Assembly: GCA_034687125.1 (NCBI GenBank)
Contig: JAQGBZ010000154.1
Location: 79,967 to 143,966, forward strand
DNA: 64,000 bases
Direction: 5' to 3'
Origin: Neelides folsomi
Taxonomy: Eukaryota > Arthropoda > Collembola > Neelipleona > Neelidae
Made by a program: the position numbers and the translations under genes. The notes beneath the pieces were generated by a model. That model saw only the letters and a program-made list of their open reading frames with translations, was not told the origin of the DNA and made no database searches. Positions 1 through 12,400 of this stretch are shown here, one piece after another; the stretch's first letter is position 1; each line of letters opens with the position of its first letter.

Positions 1-2601
1 CTTACCAAGCAGCAGGAGCAGCAGCCCAGCTACAGCCACATCACCAAAAGTAGTCAAAAAAGAGAGAAGGATGCCCTCGTTGAGGAATGAGACACCGACA
101 AGAAAATCTCTCGATGAACCTCCAATTATTCCCGTCCCAATTCCGATTAAACCGATTGAAAGAAAGCTCCCAGTTTTTGAAACTTTTGACTGGATAAAGT
201 ATTTGGCAGAAACAAAGGCCAAAACGGCTCCGATGAAACTGTTTCGTAAACCTGCACTTCCTCCTCCAAATCCTTTCAAGTAATTTTTTATGATTTTTGT
301 TAGTTTACATAATATTTAAAATTATTGAAAAATATAATATTTTTTTAATTATATAAATATATTTCATATGTCTACGTATCGGTGATGTTTAATCATTGAT
401 TTTAAATTTAAAGGGTCGGTATGATGTTAGAGGCAATCGATACCCAGCATCAAAGCTTATTCTGTGCTGTTGTCGTTGTTGAAGTCATGGGCCATCGGCT
501 CCGTCTACGATTTATCGGATACAACGAAAACTATGATTTTTGGGTCAATTCGGATTCATTGGATATTTTCCCATGCGGATGGTAATATATTTAATCAGTA
601 TTTACTATTTTACACTATTTAATTTTCTGTTGTAATTTCTATTCTCATTTATAATTATATTGGATTAGGTGTGAAGAACATGGCTATAGTGTGGAGCCTC
701 CACCCGATGCTAGGATTCCCTTCAATTGGCATCAATATATGGTTGAAAAAGAGGCAGCAGCTGCTGAAAGATCTTTTTTTGCCATCACTGTCGACGAACC
801 TCTTCCCGACTGTGGAGTTCGAGTTGGAATGAAATTGGAAGCTGTTGATGTCAAGAATGCCAATCTTGTTTGCGTTGCAACTGCTACAAAAGTTCTTGGG
901 CATCGGTTCCTTGTTCACTTTGACTCCTGGGATTCTAATTACGATTATTGGACTGATTGCTCCTCTCCCTTCATTCATCCAGTTGGCTGGTGCGAAAAGA
1001 ACAACATCAAGCTGACTCCACCCAACAGTAATTTATTTTTAATTTTCGTGATTATTTCGAATGTTTTTACATTTTTATTACATTAAAAATACTATCAATT
1101 TTTTAGAGCTCAAAGATGACTTTTCATGGGACACTTACCTTGTGAGCTCAAAGGCAATGGCCATGCCGTCGAGACTCTTTCAGCCACTGCCACCAGTTGG
1201 ATTCAAAAAGGGATTTAAACTCGAAGCAATCGACAAAGTTAAAATCTTGCAATTTATTCAACCATTATTATTATAATAAAAATATATTAATTAATACAAT
1301 TTAATTTAACTACTGATATGATATTGATCACTGTCGGCTATAATTTTCACTTATATCCGATTTGATTGTTCATTATTTTAGAGAAATCCATTCATTCTTC
1401 GAGTTGCAACTGTGGCTGACATCGATGATCACAAAATAATTCTCCATTTCGATGGCTGGGATAGTCTTTACGATTACAAGGTGGATGAGCTCAGCGAAGA
1501 CCTTCATCCTGTAGGCTGGGCGGCTCACACTGGTCATACACTTCAACCTCCACCACTGGTGAAAGATACTAGTGTTTCTTGTCCAATTTTTGGCTGCTAT
1601 GGTGTCGGACATGTTAAGGGTCCAAAGTTCCTGACACACAACACGGATAAAAATTGTCCTTATGCTCCGCACAATGTTCTTAAGTTTTGGGAACCAGCTG
1701 ATCGAATCATAGTCATCGAAACTATTCCTAGGTAAGACATCCTTATATTTTAATGATATAAAGATTATAAATTCTACAGATAGTATGGACTTGTGTAGTG
1801 TTTTAATTTAATTAAATTGATAAGGTTTTAAAAATACAGATATGTATGTGTAGTAGTAGACTTTAAACATCTTTTTTAAATTAACAGTAGTATCAGACCA
1901 ATCGAGCCAAAAACGGAAGAAGCCGCACCCATTCTCAAAAAGGAACCTGCTCAAGTAATTGGCCGCAAGCGTCCATCGAATTCAAAGAGGGGGGTAGTTG
2001 TGAAAAAGCGACTTATCCAGCCAAAACCAGCAATAAAAGTTGATACGGTCGAGGATAAAAAACCAGAAGAATCACCCGTTCATTCAGTTCCTATCAATCA
2101 GTCTTTTGTTTCACCGCAACCTGAAGTCACTGCACCTGTACGTCCGACACAAACCTTTCCCGAGACTCTTCAATTTTCATCTCCTGCACAAGACGAAGTT
2201 CCTCCTTATTTCAACACAAATGCTGGTGACATTAAAAGCCTTGTTGGGAAATTGAACGCTGAAACAGTCGTGAAATGGTCAATTCAACAAGTTCATGACT
2301 TCATTTCCAAGATAAATGGATCTCATCCAGCAAAGTTCAAAGAAGAGGTCATTTTAAAATATTTTTCTATTCATAATTTCAAATAATGACAATGATAGGC
2401 AATTTATCTTTTAATTTTATTCTTTTTTTCACCTAATATCAATTTATTTAATTTATACAGTTAATTGACGGTGATGCATTTTTGATGCTGAAACAAGAAG
2501 ACCTGGTTGACCTTAGATGCCTTGGCCTTAAATTTGGTCCCGCCTTGAAAGTGTGTAATGCTATTAATCTCATCATTCGGAATTCGTCCTCTTCATCCTG
2601 A
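1..2601 (+). CDS. L3MBTL: L3MBTL / l(3)mbt-like MBT-repeat chromatin protein (5' partial)
   Basis: Nuclear chromatin reader of the L3MBTL1/3/4 and Drosophila l(3)mbt family, which binds mono- and dimethyl-lysine and compacts or represses chromatin. Exons read from the sequence: <1-279, 414-581, 669-1027, 1107-1237, 1382-1731, 1888-2347, 2461-2601 (TGA). All introns are GT-AG, phases agree, and 628 residues are visible. Order: S/T/P-rich N-terminal segment; MBT1 at about 62-162; MBT2 at 167-265; MBT3 at 274-370; CCHHC finger at 379-404 with the long His-His spacing; SAM domain at about 552-620; Ser-rich tail. MBT2 keeps the family's lysine-pocket residues (Asp and Asn in the EAVDVKN stretch, then Phe, Trp and Tyr in VHFDSWDSNY). 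MBT3 has Lys where YD(F/Y)W normally has Trp. Donors GTTAAA (1238) and GTCATT (2348) are weak. Retention of the last intron would stop at 2384-2386 and remove most of SAM. The start codon and any upstream zinc finger lie outside the window. Three MBTs plus CCHHC plus SAM argues against Scm or Sfmbt. Confidence 0.95.
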
Positions 2602-2822
2602 CTCATTCATACTTCGAATTTAAATCTGCCCATCCAAGAAGATAAAATTACTGTGGTCGTAAATCTAGATGCCTAAATATTATATATGTGTATAAACGAT
2701 TTCTATCTAGAATATCAGTTATAAAAATTAGAAGATACCTCTATTTAATGAGCCAAATACTTAATATTACTTTCTTTCTTTTGTTAAAGATATTTTATAT
2801 CTTATTGTTAAGTATACTACCC

Positions 2823-2902
2823 AAAGCCAACAGGGTTGGCGCGGTCCCTGGTTTGACAAGCTTCCTTCCTTCGTCAGGGAGCGCGCCAACCCTGTTGGCT
2901 TT
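2823..2902. repeat. 80-nt hairpin, 28-bp stem with nested GCCAAC/GTTGGC palindromes
   Basis: Left arm 2823-2850 pairs with 2875-2902. Base by base I find one mismatch (2844/2881) in 28 pairs, then two possible wobble pairs and a loop of about 20 nt. Each arm also contains its own short palindrome (GCCAAC, a few bases, GTTGGC), so the DNA or RNA could fold either as one long hairpin or as two small ones. It is GC-rich inside very AT-rich surroundings, 222 nt after the L3MBTL stop codon, so it may lie in that 3' UTR. It could be a fold-back insertion, a small-RNA precursor or a termination/processing structure; the sequence alone does not decide. Confidence 0.85.
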
Positions 2903-3398
2903 TTCTGGTAGGTAAAGTATTTTTACAATTTCTTCTTCCTACTATTAAATACAAATTCTGTATTATTATTTCTACACAATTAATCGATATTATTCTTCAT
3001 GTTACTGTTTTTGGTATTTTATTGGTTAAGTATGGTTTTGTATCATTTTTGTGAACAATGAATTGCTACAAATGTAATGAATGATTAATTGAGAACATGA
3101 ACTTCAAAATAATATTAAGACACCCTTAAGTAATATACAACTTTACTAAAAATACAGATACATTTTACATAATCTACAATGTAGATTCTACATACTAACA
3201 TTAAGTAAATGTAAGTATAGTTTTGATACAGAAATACAGATGTTTAATTATAAACAAAATGATAACTACATAACATACCTATTGTTGTTTATTCGTTTTA
3301 AGATAATTATAAATATCAAATTACAGGTGATCCGCATAAGTTGTATCAGTATATGCTCTAAAATTAAAAAACCCTTTAATTAATTTGTTGTTTTGATA

Positions 3399-3404
3399 AA
3401 TAAA
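3399..3404 (+). terminator. first canonical AATAAA after the L3MBTL stop
   Basis: This is the first exact AATAAA on the + strand after the TGA at 2599-2601, about 800 nt downstream. If it is used, the 2823-2902 hairpin is part of the mature 3' UTR. Variant signals closer to the stop cannot be excluded. Confidence 0.3.
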
Positions 3405-4981
3405 TTACTATCCTTAAACTGGCTTTTAGTACTCTACTAATATTTAGTACTTACAATAAAAATGGGCATTGCACCAATTTTCCAAGGATCCATTATGAAA
3501 ATGATTTAAGCTTACATTTACATATTAAATAGTGTTTCATTTACTATTATCTAAAGTAAATGTATCTTTTGTGTGAAACTCTAAAAAATGATTAAACTTT
3601 ATGCTGTTATTAAAATGAAAATGTTGGTTTTTTTGCATAATAAATTATTATCAAAGTTGGGATGAATGTTTAAGATGGTATGAAATAAATAATATGCAAA
3701 GATGAATACGGATACAAACACCGCACATTTTAATACGATTCATTTGATTGTTGCCAACAACTAATTTCTAACATTCATGTAAGTATAACTTGAACTAAAG
3801 ACATTTCATTAAGTTTTGTGGTGTTATTAACTTTTCTCAGTTTAAAGCTTATCTTTATATAAACTGGCGGTTAGCGCCTTTTCGACTTTACAATGAGTGA
3901 GAAGGGACTTTCAGATTCAAATTGAATTTGACAATTATGCATACAATGTTTATGGGCTGGATTACAAGTCAATTGACTCTTCAACAATTTACGTTAAAGA
4001 TTAGATGAGGAGTAAACATGTTATCATGACCATATTCGTACACTTACAATTAGGACTTTACGTATTTAAAGGGCCGCCTGAAATACATCGAGTTTGAATA
4101 CGTTTGAACAAATATATATACTTATATTTACATATTTTATATTAATTAATTACTCAATTTTACCTTTATATTTATTAATCATTATGCCACTATGTCATAT
4201 TTTATTAACTAACGTAATTGTATATAAGAAGTTAATATAAATTATTCATTTAGGTAGTAAGAATCCTCATGAAAATCTCCTCTACGTGTTTCTTGTATCA
4301 ATTGCCAGTATTTGCAGACTCTGAAAATGTACAGTAATTACATATCTCGCAACGTGATTATTATGGTAAAGATTAATCATTAAACTTCTCACTAGCGCCA
4401 TTTATAATACAGAATAACTCATTTTTAACTAGTATTCCCGATTTTAACTTCAAGATTACTTTTCTACTTGACATTAGTTTGAGCTTCAACAAAATTCATG
4501 TAATTTTTAACTTTCCACATCATTGTCATTTACTAATTAATTAAAAAATGGTTTGGTTTCGTATTTATCTACATACTCCGTCCACAAACACAAAGGAATC
4601 TTCTTCAACTAAATATTCAAAAACAGGTACTTACGCATTATGTATTACAACTTTAAATGCCTATAAGTTATTTTGTAACTACAAACAATATTTCATAAGG
4701 TATGTAATTTTAATTTTGTCCAGTTTTATTAGAGTTTACAAAATGCGACAAGAGGTGAATATATAACTAAAATATGTGATTAAAACAAAAACCGTTTATT
4801 ACCTAACTTTTAGCACACCAATTTAATTGGAGCAATTTCTAACTTTGCTTCATCAATGAGTATATTTTACGAATGTTATATTTAACTAAAACTACAATTT
4901 AAGTATTTCCAATTTTTGGTTTTAAACACAACACAGTTATTATTTCGATACATAAAAATACAATATTTCAATTAATACCTA

Positions 4982-5126
4982 CTCTCCCGTCGTTGAACCA
5001 ATGCAGTACTCAGGCTTTGGAACTTGATTTAGATTAACATAGTTATAATCTATATAGCAATTAAAATTTGTTAATCTAAATCAAGTTCCAAAGCCCGCGT
5101 GCTGCATTGGTTCAACGACGGGAGAG
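4982..5126. repeat. 145-nt near-perfect palindrome, 58-bp arms
   Basis: Arm 4982-5039 pairs with 5069-5126. I count two mismatches (5010/5098 and 5012/5096) and one G-T pair (5007/5101) over 58 positions, with a 29-nt AT-rich loop. The outer halves are GC-rich (CTCTCCCGTCGTTG...), unlike the AT-rich flanks. I see no target-site duplication, no TIR-transposon terminal motif and no coding capacity. It would fold into a long dsRNA stem if transcribed from either strand, for example in an extended 3' UTR of either neighbour. The near identity of the arms implies either recent origin or continuing correction or selection. Confidence 0.9.
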
Positions 5127-6835
5127 CAAGTATGTATGAATACTCTTCACGATGTTATTTTCTGTGTAAATTATAATATATATTTATTAATGTTAACACA
5201 TTACACAATTTATGTTAAGAGTATTCGAGTATATAAGGTAAGTAGTATCATACGCATTTTATAATAATAATAGACATCTATTACATATTTGTATTTAACT
5301 TTGTAATTCTATTTCTTCAAGATCGGAATCCGCATTATATCAATTTATTTATCGAATTGAATTATCAATCAATTTGTATTTAAGTTTAAGATTTCTATAT
5401 TTTATTTAAGAAAAATGGTATACCATACAATGTGCCTACCAGCCGCAATTTGAAACTCTAATAAATATATATACAAGTATATAAACACCTACATAGATGT
5501 AAAACATTACATTCTGCTCTTATATTTCCAAGCATGTTCTTACATACTTAGGTATATGGTATAAATAAATAATAAATTATTTACTACATTACATTATAAA
5601 CTAACTTTAGGAAAGTGAATGTACCTATTTAAAAAGTGCCTATTAAATACAATATAACACTTAAGATAGAATATTGGTATTATTTAAGCTTAATGTGTAT
5701 CATACGATTCACGTTTACAGGATTTTAATATCTACTTAGTACCTTAATGCCTAAAATCATGGTACTTATAGTATATTTACTAAATACTAGATATACAGGT
5801 ATGGTACTTAAATCGAATTGGTTACCAGTAATTTTATTACAGTGAGTAAGTATGTAGTGATTATTTAAACACGCATTTGTAACTGGATTTACAGTTACTC
5901 ATTATTGTAATTGGCATTATTTTATAGGTATTTACAAAATAGGTAATCTTATTTTATGTATCTTATTCTAATATTATATTTATAATACAGAATACAGACA
6001 CAAATGAAACAATCTTAAACTTACTGATTTATCCTATGACAAACTTGTTCAAACTATAAGTACAGTAGTACTGTAGTACTTTATTTTTTAATCCTTTAAA
6101 GTAGAATTGTTATAAACGTTCATTTTAAGTCAACTCTGGAACAGCGAGAAAGTATTTACTTTATTAACATAATTGCTTGTTGTATATTATATAATTGACC
6201 AATGTTGGTAGCTGACGCTGCTCTTATAGTATATCATAATTAAATAGTTTAGTAATAATTGAGGTTGTAAATATTATATCTAGCTATATTTATTATTGTA
6301 CACAAATGTTTACATAATAATGGGTTATTATTTACATTTGGCCAATAATAATACTTTCAATTTCAAAAAGCACAAAATGTGCCTTGAACAAACGTCAACA
6401 CTTAATGTTAGAACAATTGTTGGTTAAATGAATGATCAATGAATCGAAAATATTAAAATATAGTATCGTGTCATGTTTGAACATTTTAAGTAACTTAAAG
6501 CATTGTTTTTAAGTATTAATTCATAAGTGCTTAGATAAGTAAATATGTAACGTAGTGTATTCCCTAATTTTATTAACAAATACATCACCTTATATTTATT
6601 TAAAGTTTAATACTGACCTAACATACTTAATTATCATTTTATGTGTTTATCCAACAAACAATGTTATTACATACAGTGAATTTTTAATTACAATGACGAA
6701 AATTTACATATCTACTAAATATTATAATGCGTTACACCTTCACGTTATCAAATTTTTGTTAATTTCTTAAATTTAAACTTATTAAGCTTATATAAATGTA
6801 TTTTAGTTAACATTTGTGCAAGACTTAAATATCAA

Positions 6836-6841
6836 TTTATT
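6836..6841 (-). terminator. candidate poly(A) signal for MYT1
   Basis: TTTATT on the + strand is AATAAA in the sense of MYT1, about 170 nt after its TGA at 7014-7016. The spacing is ordinary for a short 3' UTR. Confidence 0.45.
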
Positions 6842-7013
6842 TAAGATCTATCAGAAAGAACTTAATAAACAACTTTTATATAATCATTGGTAAGTACAAA
6901 ATTACGAATGTGATTTAAGATAATTATTAATATTTAGTATAACTAAAGCTCGGCTGAGACATTGAGTGAGTTTACTTACTTTAAATATGGCTATATTTTG
7001 TCCGAGAGTTTAA

Positions 7014-9386
7014 TCATATGGGCGTTGGAACAACTGTAAAGTCTTGAAGAGCATTTCTCACCGTCTCATACAAAGGTTTGTTCATTCCATGATTTCCCTC
7101 ATGGTGGTGATGATGGTCCATCGGTGCACCGGCTTCTGCCCCATGTGGTGGCCCATTCGCCCCACAAAGGGTTTGCAATTTGCTCAAATAAGAATCAAAG
7201 TTTTCGCTCGAGATCCGATCAGGAAATCCAGTTGGAGTGTCTCCATACGAGGCATAATAATGCGGCGGTGGTCCATGACCATGAGGATAACCCTGCATAT
7301 GATGAGGATGACCGCCGTATTGTTGCGGAACTTGGTTTAACACGTTGCTCCCGTTCCCGGCTCCTGGAACCGATTGACCTCCAGATGCCCCAGTTGGCCC
7401 AGTTGCTGGATATCCTTGCGATGGCCCATGTGGAATGCGGACATTTTCTAGCAAAGTGATCACGTTGTTTCGGAGGCTTTGGTAATAAGTATTGAGATGG
7501 GAACTTCGGTCGGTTACTTGCTGCTCTTTACCATCTGACCGAAGAGACGTTTCGAGAGAATTAACCTGATTTCGTATACGGCCAAGCTCCGACTCAGCAC
7601 GGAGATTTTCCTTCTGGATATCCGACACACTCACGCCTTGCAACTGGACTTCATCATACAGAGTGTTGTTGTTCTCAGCCTATCAATTTTAACATGTTAA
7701 ACTAATTGCACCAAAAGTAAATAACGACGATTAAATATTTTTGTGCGTTTATTAAAATAGTACGAACATTATTCTCTTAATTTCATACTTTAATATGATG
7801 ATACATGGATTCTCCATTGGAATGTTCTCCAGGAGAATAAGGTTCAATGAGAGTTTTTCCTCCAGGGCTCTCCAGAACTCGTACTTTTGACCTGTTTGCC
7901 ATTGGGCAGCCGGAAGCACTCCTATGAGAAAGAAACTTCCCCGTTGCATGCCCCGACCCATCGCATCCAGGAATGGGACAACGAAGCGGCTCGGCCTCTG
8001 GACCTTCTCTCGGTTTGCTCTTTGGTTTATTAGCTCTCGGACACCCAGACAAACTATAAAAATCGAAGCTTCGATTGTAATCAAAATCTGAAACTTTTCT
8101 ATTTTAAAATTAAAGTGGAGGGAGTATAGGAGGATAAAGTCTTATTAAATTATTTGAAATTGTTTCCGAGATATTTATTTACGAAAGTTATTATGATTGA
8201 AAAAAGTTTCGAGGAAGTTGGTGAAAGCGAATCCGTAAATCAGGGGATGTAACTATTTACTACTACTACAATTGAGTAAACTATTTAAGCTCTTTGTTAA
8301 GGATTAGTTGGAAAAACCTTCTGTGTGTCGCATAATTTCCAGACACATGGCCCATGCCATCACATCCCGGTGTTGGGCATTGGATCAAATCCTTTCCATC
8401 TCGTCCTCTCCCAGTTCGGGACCCGGGGGTTGACGGGACGCTGTAGCTCATCAACCTCGGCGTTCGAACTCCGTCCTTTGGGTCCATTCCATAAGGTAAA
8501 GTTCCCTGTGGAGTTCCCGGTCCACCAGATCCGCTTCCTCCTCCAGGAACACTTGAGCTCAATGGAGGACTTCCACTCTGTTGGTAACTTAAGTAATATG
8601 AAGAAGGTGCTGATTGAGTCCAGCCGTTGTTATAATGGTAGCCTCCATTGTTCATATACTCGTTGTTATAATATCCTGAATTTAAAAATGCTTAAATCAA
8701 CATTGCGCGATTTTTGGATCAATTTCAAATAAGATTACTTACCTTCACGTGGATACCCATACGGGGAATTTTCTGAAGGTGAATGTCTTCCAAATCCTGG
8801 TGGAAATCTGTAAATAAAGTATTTTTAAAATTTTTAATGTTTTATAACTTTTATTTGTTACAAGCTACAATATTACTATTTAGTTAAATTTTAAATTAAG
8901 GATTATTAGAAAAATAAATACTTGTGTTGAGCGGCTGATCTTGTGAGAGATAAATCTTGTGGACTTGGCATTGCCGGAGAAGCAGGTATTCTTCCCCCGT
9001 ACTGCTGCATATGATGATGGAAAGACGCCGCAGCCGAGAGGTCCATCACGGCCGGAGAGGGCGGTTCCTTCAACCCGCACTTCACTGACAGATTTATAGC
9101 AGAAGGGAAGGAAGTTCCCAAGTGATGAGCCATTCCCGCCTCGTACCCGTAGATTGGTCTATAAGGAAGAATTAATTACTCAAATCTCCTCCTTGGTAAT
9201 CTTTAATTTTCTCCTTAATTTCTCTCCGTGATGATGGAATACCTGGGGTAGACGGCACAAGAGACAGCATCCTCCTCCCCTTTCCCAGGAGGAGGCTGAT
9301 TGCCGAACAGATTCAGCTCTCTCTCCTCGCCCCGGCCTTCTTCTCGCTCAGTTACTCCAGCGGTTGCTCCTTGCTGGAGTAATTGC

Positions 9387-9417
<31 letters not shown>

Positions 9418-12400
9418 CTTGTTGTTGCTGTTGGTGTTGTTGTTGCTGATGATGATACGCTTCGCTGTTGTAAATCCTGGATTGCTCGGCTTCATACGCG
9501 ACTGTGGTTTGGTGTTGGTGCTGGTAGCGGTAAGTGAGTTGTTCATAAGTGGCCTCGGGAGCCGGTTCACTTCGCTGTACTTGCCCGCCACTCGAAGGCT
9601 CTGTGAACTGGTGAGAATTGGGCTGGTGGTTCGAAGCAGTTGAAGAAGCCGAGGAGCTCGTTGACTCACAACAATAAGGCTCATAGCTATTGTTGTGGTT
9701 CTGGTGAGGGTCAGGAGTTGAAACTCTACTTGAGAGATGTTGAGGAGAAGAACAACTTGCCATCTTCGGTCCAGGCGACTTGCACTTGTGGTCAGCGAGC
9801 GACGAGGGAGAAGTTGTGTTAGAACCAAAATGGAAAGATTGTTTCGACCCTGAATCATCCTTTCCTGGAACTACACAAACAATTTACCAATTACTTTACT
9901 TTCCTGTTCCAACTACAAAATAAATATAAAATAACTAAAATGAGCAATTTGGCATTTTTGTTCATTGTTTAATAAATTAAAAGTTTAAAATCGACAAAGT
10001 ATAAATATCTCTCAATGTTTTAGGAGAACTAATGGATGTTTGGGGTTGGAAATTGGGGGAAACAATTCAGTCAGTCAGTCTGTCTCACACGAGAAAGGGG
10101 ATGGAGAGAGATTAAATTTTACCGTGAGACTTTTGACGGGGTTCCCTACCAGAGTGTCGGTTTGCTGCGGCGATGGGGCACCCTGACAAGCTCCGATGAG
10201 TGTTCCTGTTCGTGTTGACGTGACCTCGACCGCTGCAACCAGGCGTCGGACATTTCAAGATTGTCTCGTGCATCGCGAGAACTGTCGAATACGATCATAT
10301 TAAAATACCCAATTAACTAACCAACACCCAACGACGGGCTTTGTTTCTATCAAATAAATCGCTAATCCCAACAGACCATCAGAATAAACAAGAGTTTGAC
10401 AATTGGTTAAATGCTTCATATTGATTACGAATATGCGAATACATGACCTCTTAAATCTTTCTTTGTGTTCCACTCGTGGAGTGTCACGCTATTAAACATT
10501 GTTATACCTCTTTGCTCATGTTTACAATTTAAATACATTTTAAATAATAAATAACAACATGTGATAAACCATCCTAAACTATTTGTATTATAGTTCCATG
10601 AAATAATTAATAATTCAAGAAATGTAAAGTGTAATTTTATATGTCTTCATTTCAAAAACATGCTTGAGTTTGAGGAAAACATGAACTTACTTTCTGGTGT
10701 TAGTTTATCTTTCCTTGGACATCCCGACAAACTATTTTTTGTTTCCGATCAGAAGCATTAAAGTTCAAAAAATTGTTAGTTTAAGCCTTTAAAGTATTGT
10801 TAGAGTTATTCCATTATGTTATGTACAGATGAGTTGAAAGTTTAGATTGGGTGCGTTTGGGTAATACTTATACACAGAAAGACCCTGAGCATTGTAAGAT
10901 GGAGAAATACATCGTAATAATCCTAAATGAGCTCAAGCTCAACACAAATGATCCCAATGCCACATTGTGGGTGGTAAGGATGAAAGGAGTATTTGTTAAT
11001 TGTATTTGTGAGTGGAATCCCATTATAGATCAGTTAGAGAATTGAAATCTGAGGACCTTTCTTCTCCCACTCCCATTGAGGGAGAGAAAGTTAAAGTTTG
11101 GATAGAACTTTTTCTCTCCTGTTTTCACTATACCGCCCCGATTAGATTGAGATATAAGAGGGGGATCTCTGTTGGGGGGATTTGGGAAGAGTGTGAAGCT
11201 TCGTGGACTCCCTTCTTCTGCTTTGACCCAATGAGGGAATGAACGGCCCAAAGTTTCTCAAATATAAAAAGTAGGAGTATTAAGCTCCCGTTCTTCTACT
11301 TAACTTACATACATACTAGGGACCTACTCCCCCAACTCAGCCCAACTTGGCCAAACTCAACTAATACTTTTTTCTTTTCTCCACAAGAACAAAAAAGACA
11401 TTGACCTTCTCTGAAACTTCATTTGGGGACGAGGAATGAATGAACTTCAACTCCACTTATCTCGCCCCATAAAGACCTCAACACCTCGCCCAACTTTTTA
11501 ACTTAATTTTATGCATTTTTATCACCTTCTGTGATGGGAGTAGAGCCCCGTGATGTGTCCTTGTCCCGTGCATCCAGGCGTTGGGCATTTAGAAGGATCT
11601 GGAAAGAATTAAAGATTCTTTTCATTTGCTTTCACGCTATCATAAATATTCTTTATCTAAATAATAACAAACATTGTAAGTCTAATGAATGAGTTGAAGA
11701 GGCTTGTAAATTATTATTAGCTTGTTTGCTCGCTTCAGCTGTCGTTGGAAGGAAAAATGTACAGGACAGGAGGGAAAGTTTCTCTGGGAGAAAATGGAAG
11801 TGTTCTCAAGACACGAATGGTGGACAGGAAAATGAAAGAAGTTCGTTTCCTTCAGAGCTTCGTCTTCTCTCACCCGTCACACATCAAGAGGGAGTGAGGG
11901 TGAGAAAGACGGAGCTAGCGAGAACTCCAATGCCATGTGTATCTCTATTAGTTCCATTGAGTAAATAACTGGTATTAAATACAGAGCTTTTGTCTCTAAC
12001 TTCTCCTAAAGCACTCATTTACACTTACGCTTGTAACTTGTTATGTTAGCAAACGCACGTTATGTTAGCAAATAATAAACTTCATTCTTTCCAGTGATTT
12101 ACAAGGAGAGAGAAAAATGATGTGTTTGGAAAGAACTGGAGAAAGCAACATTCATAAAGAAAATACCGATTGTGTTAGTATGTACATGTAAAAATTATAT
12201 AATAAAGTGCTTTGTTAATCCCTTATTTTGTATCATTATAAAAGTTGTCAAAATTAATTTTGTGCTATGTACTACCATTAACTAATGGGGTATGACATTC
12301 CAATAAAAACATTTATATTACATTGTGTCAATTCTTGAACATATTTTATACAGATAGAATAGTTAGAATATTGTCATTATTGTATTTAGCTAAATTATAT

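Larger units (their letters stand above)
2602..7013. other. AT-rich convergent intergenic region (3' flanks of L3MBTL and MYT1)
   Basis: This 4.4-kb stretch separates two genes that point at each other, so it must contain both 3' UTRs. It is strongly AT-rich, with many TAGGTA/TACCTA-like words and no ORF that looks like protein. The notable contents are two near-perfect inverted repeats (2823-2902 and 4982-5126) and candidate poly(A) signals on each strand. I see no transposase, RNA gene or duplicated exon in it. Confidence 0.8.

Noticed and set aside
9383-9643. + strand ORF beginning with a long poly-Leu run
   Set aside because: It is the antisense of the MYT1 poly-Gln tract.
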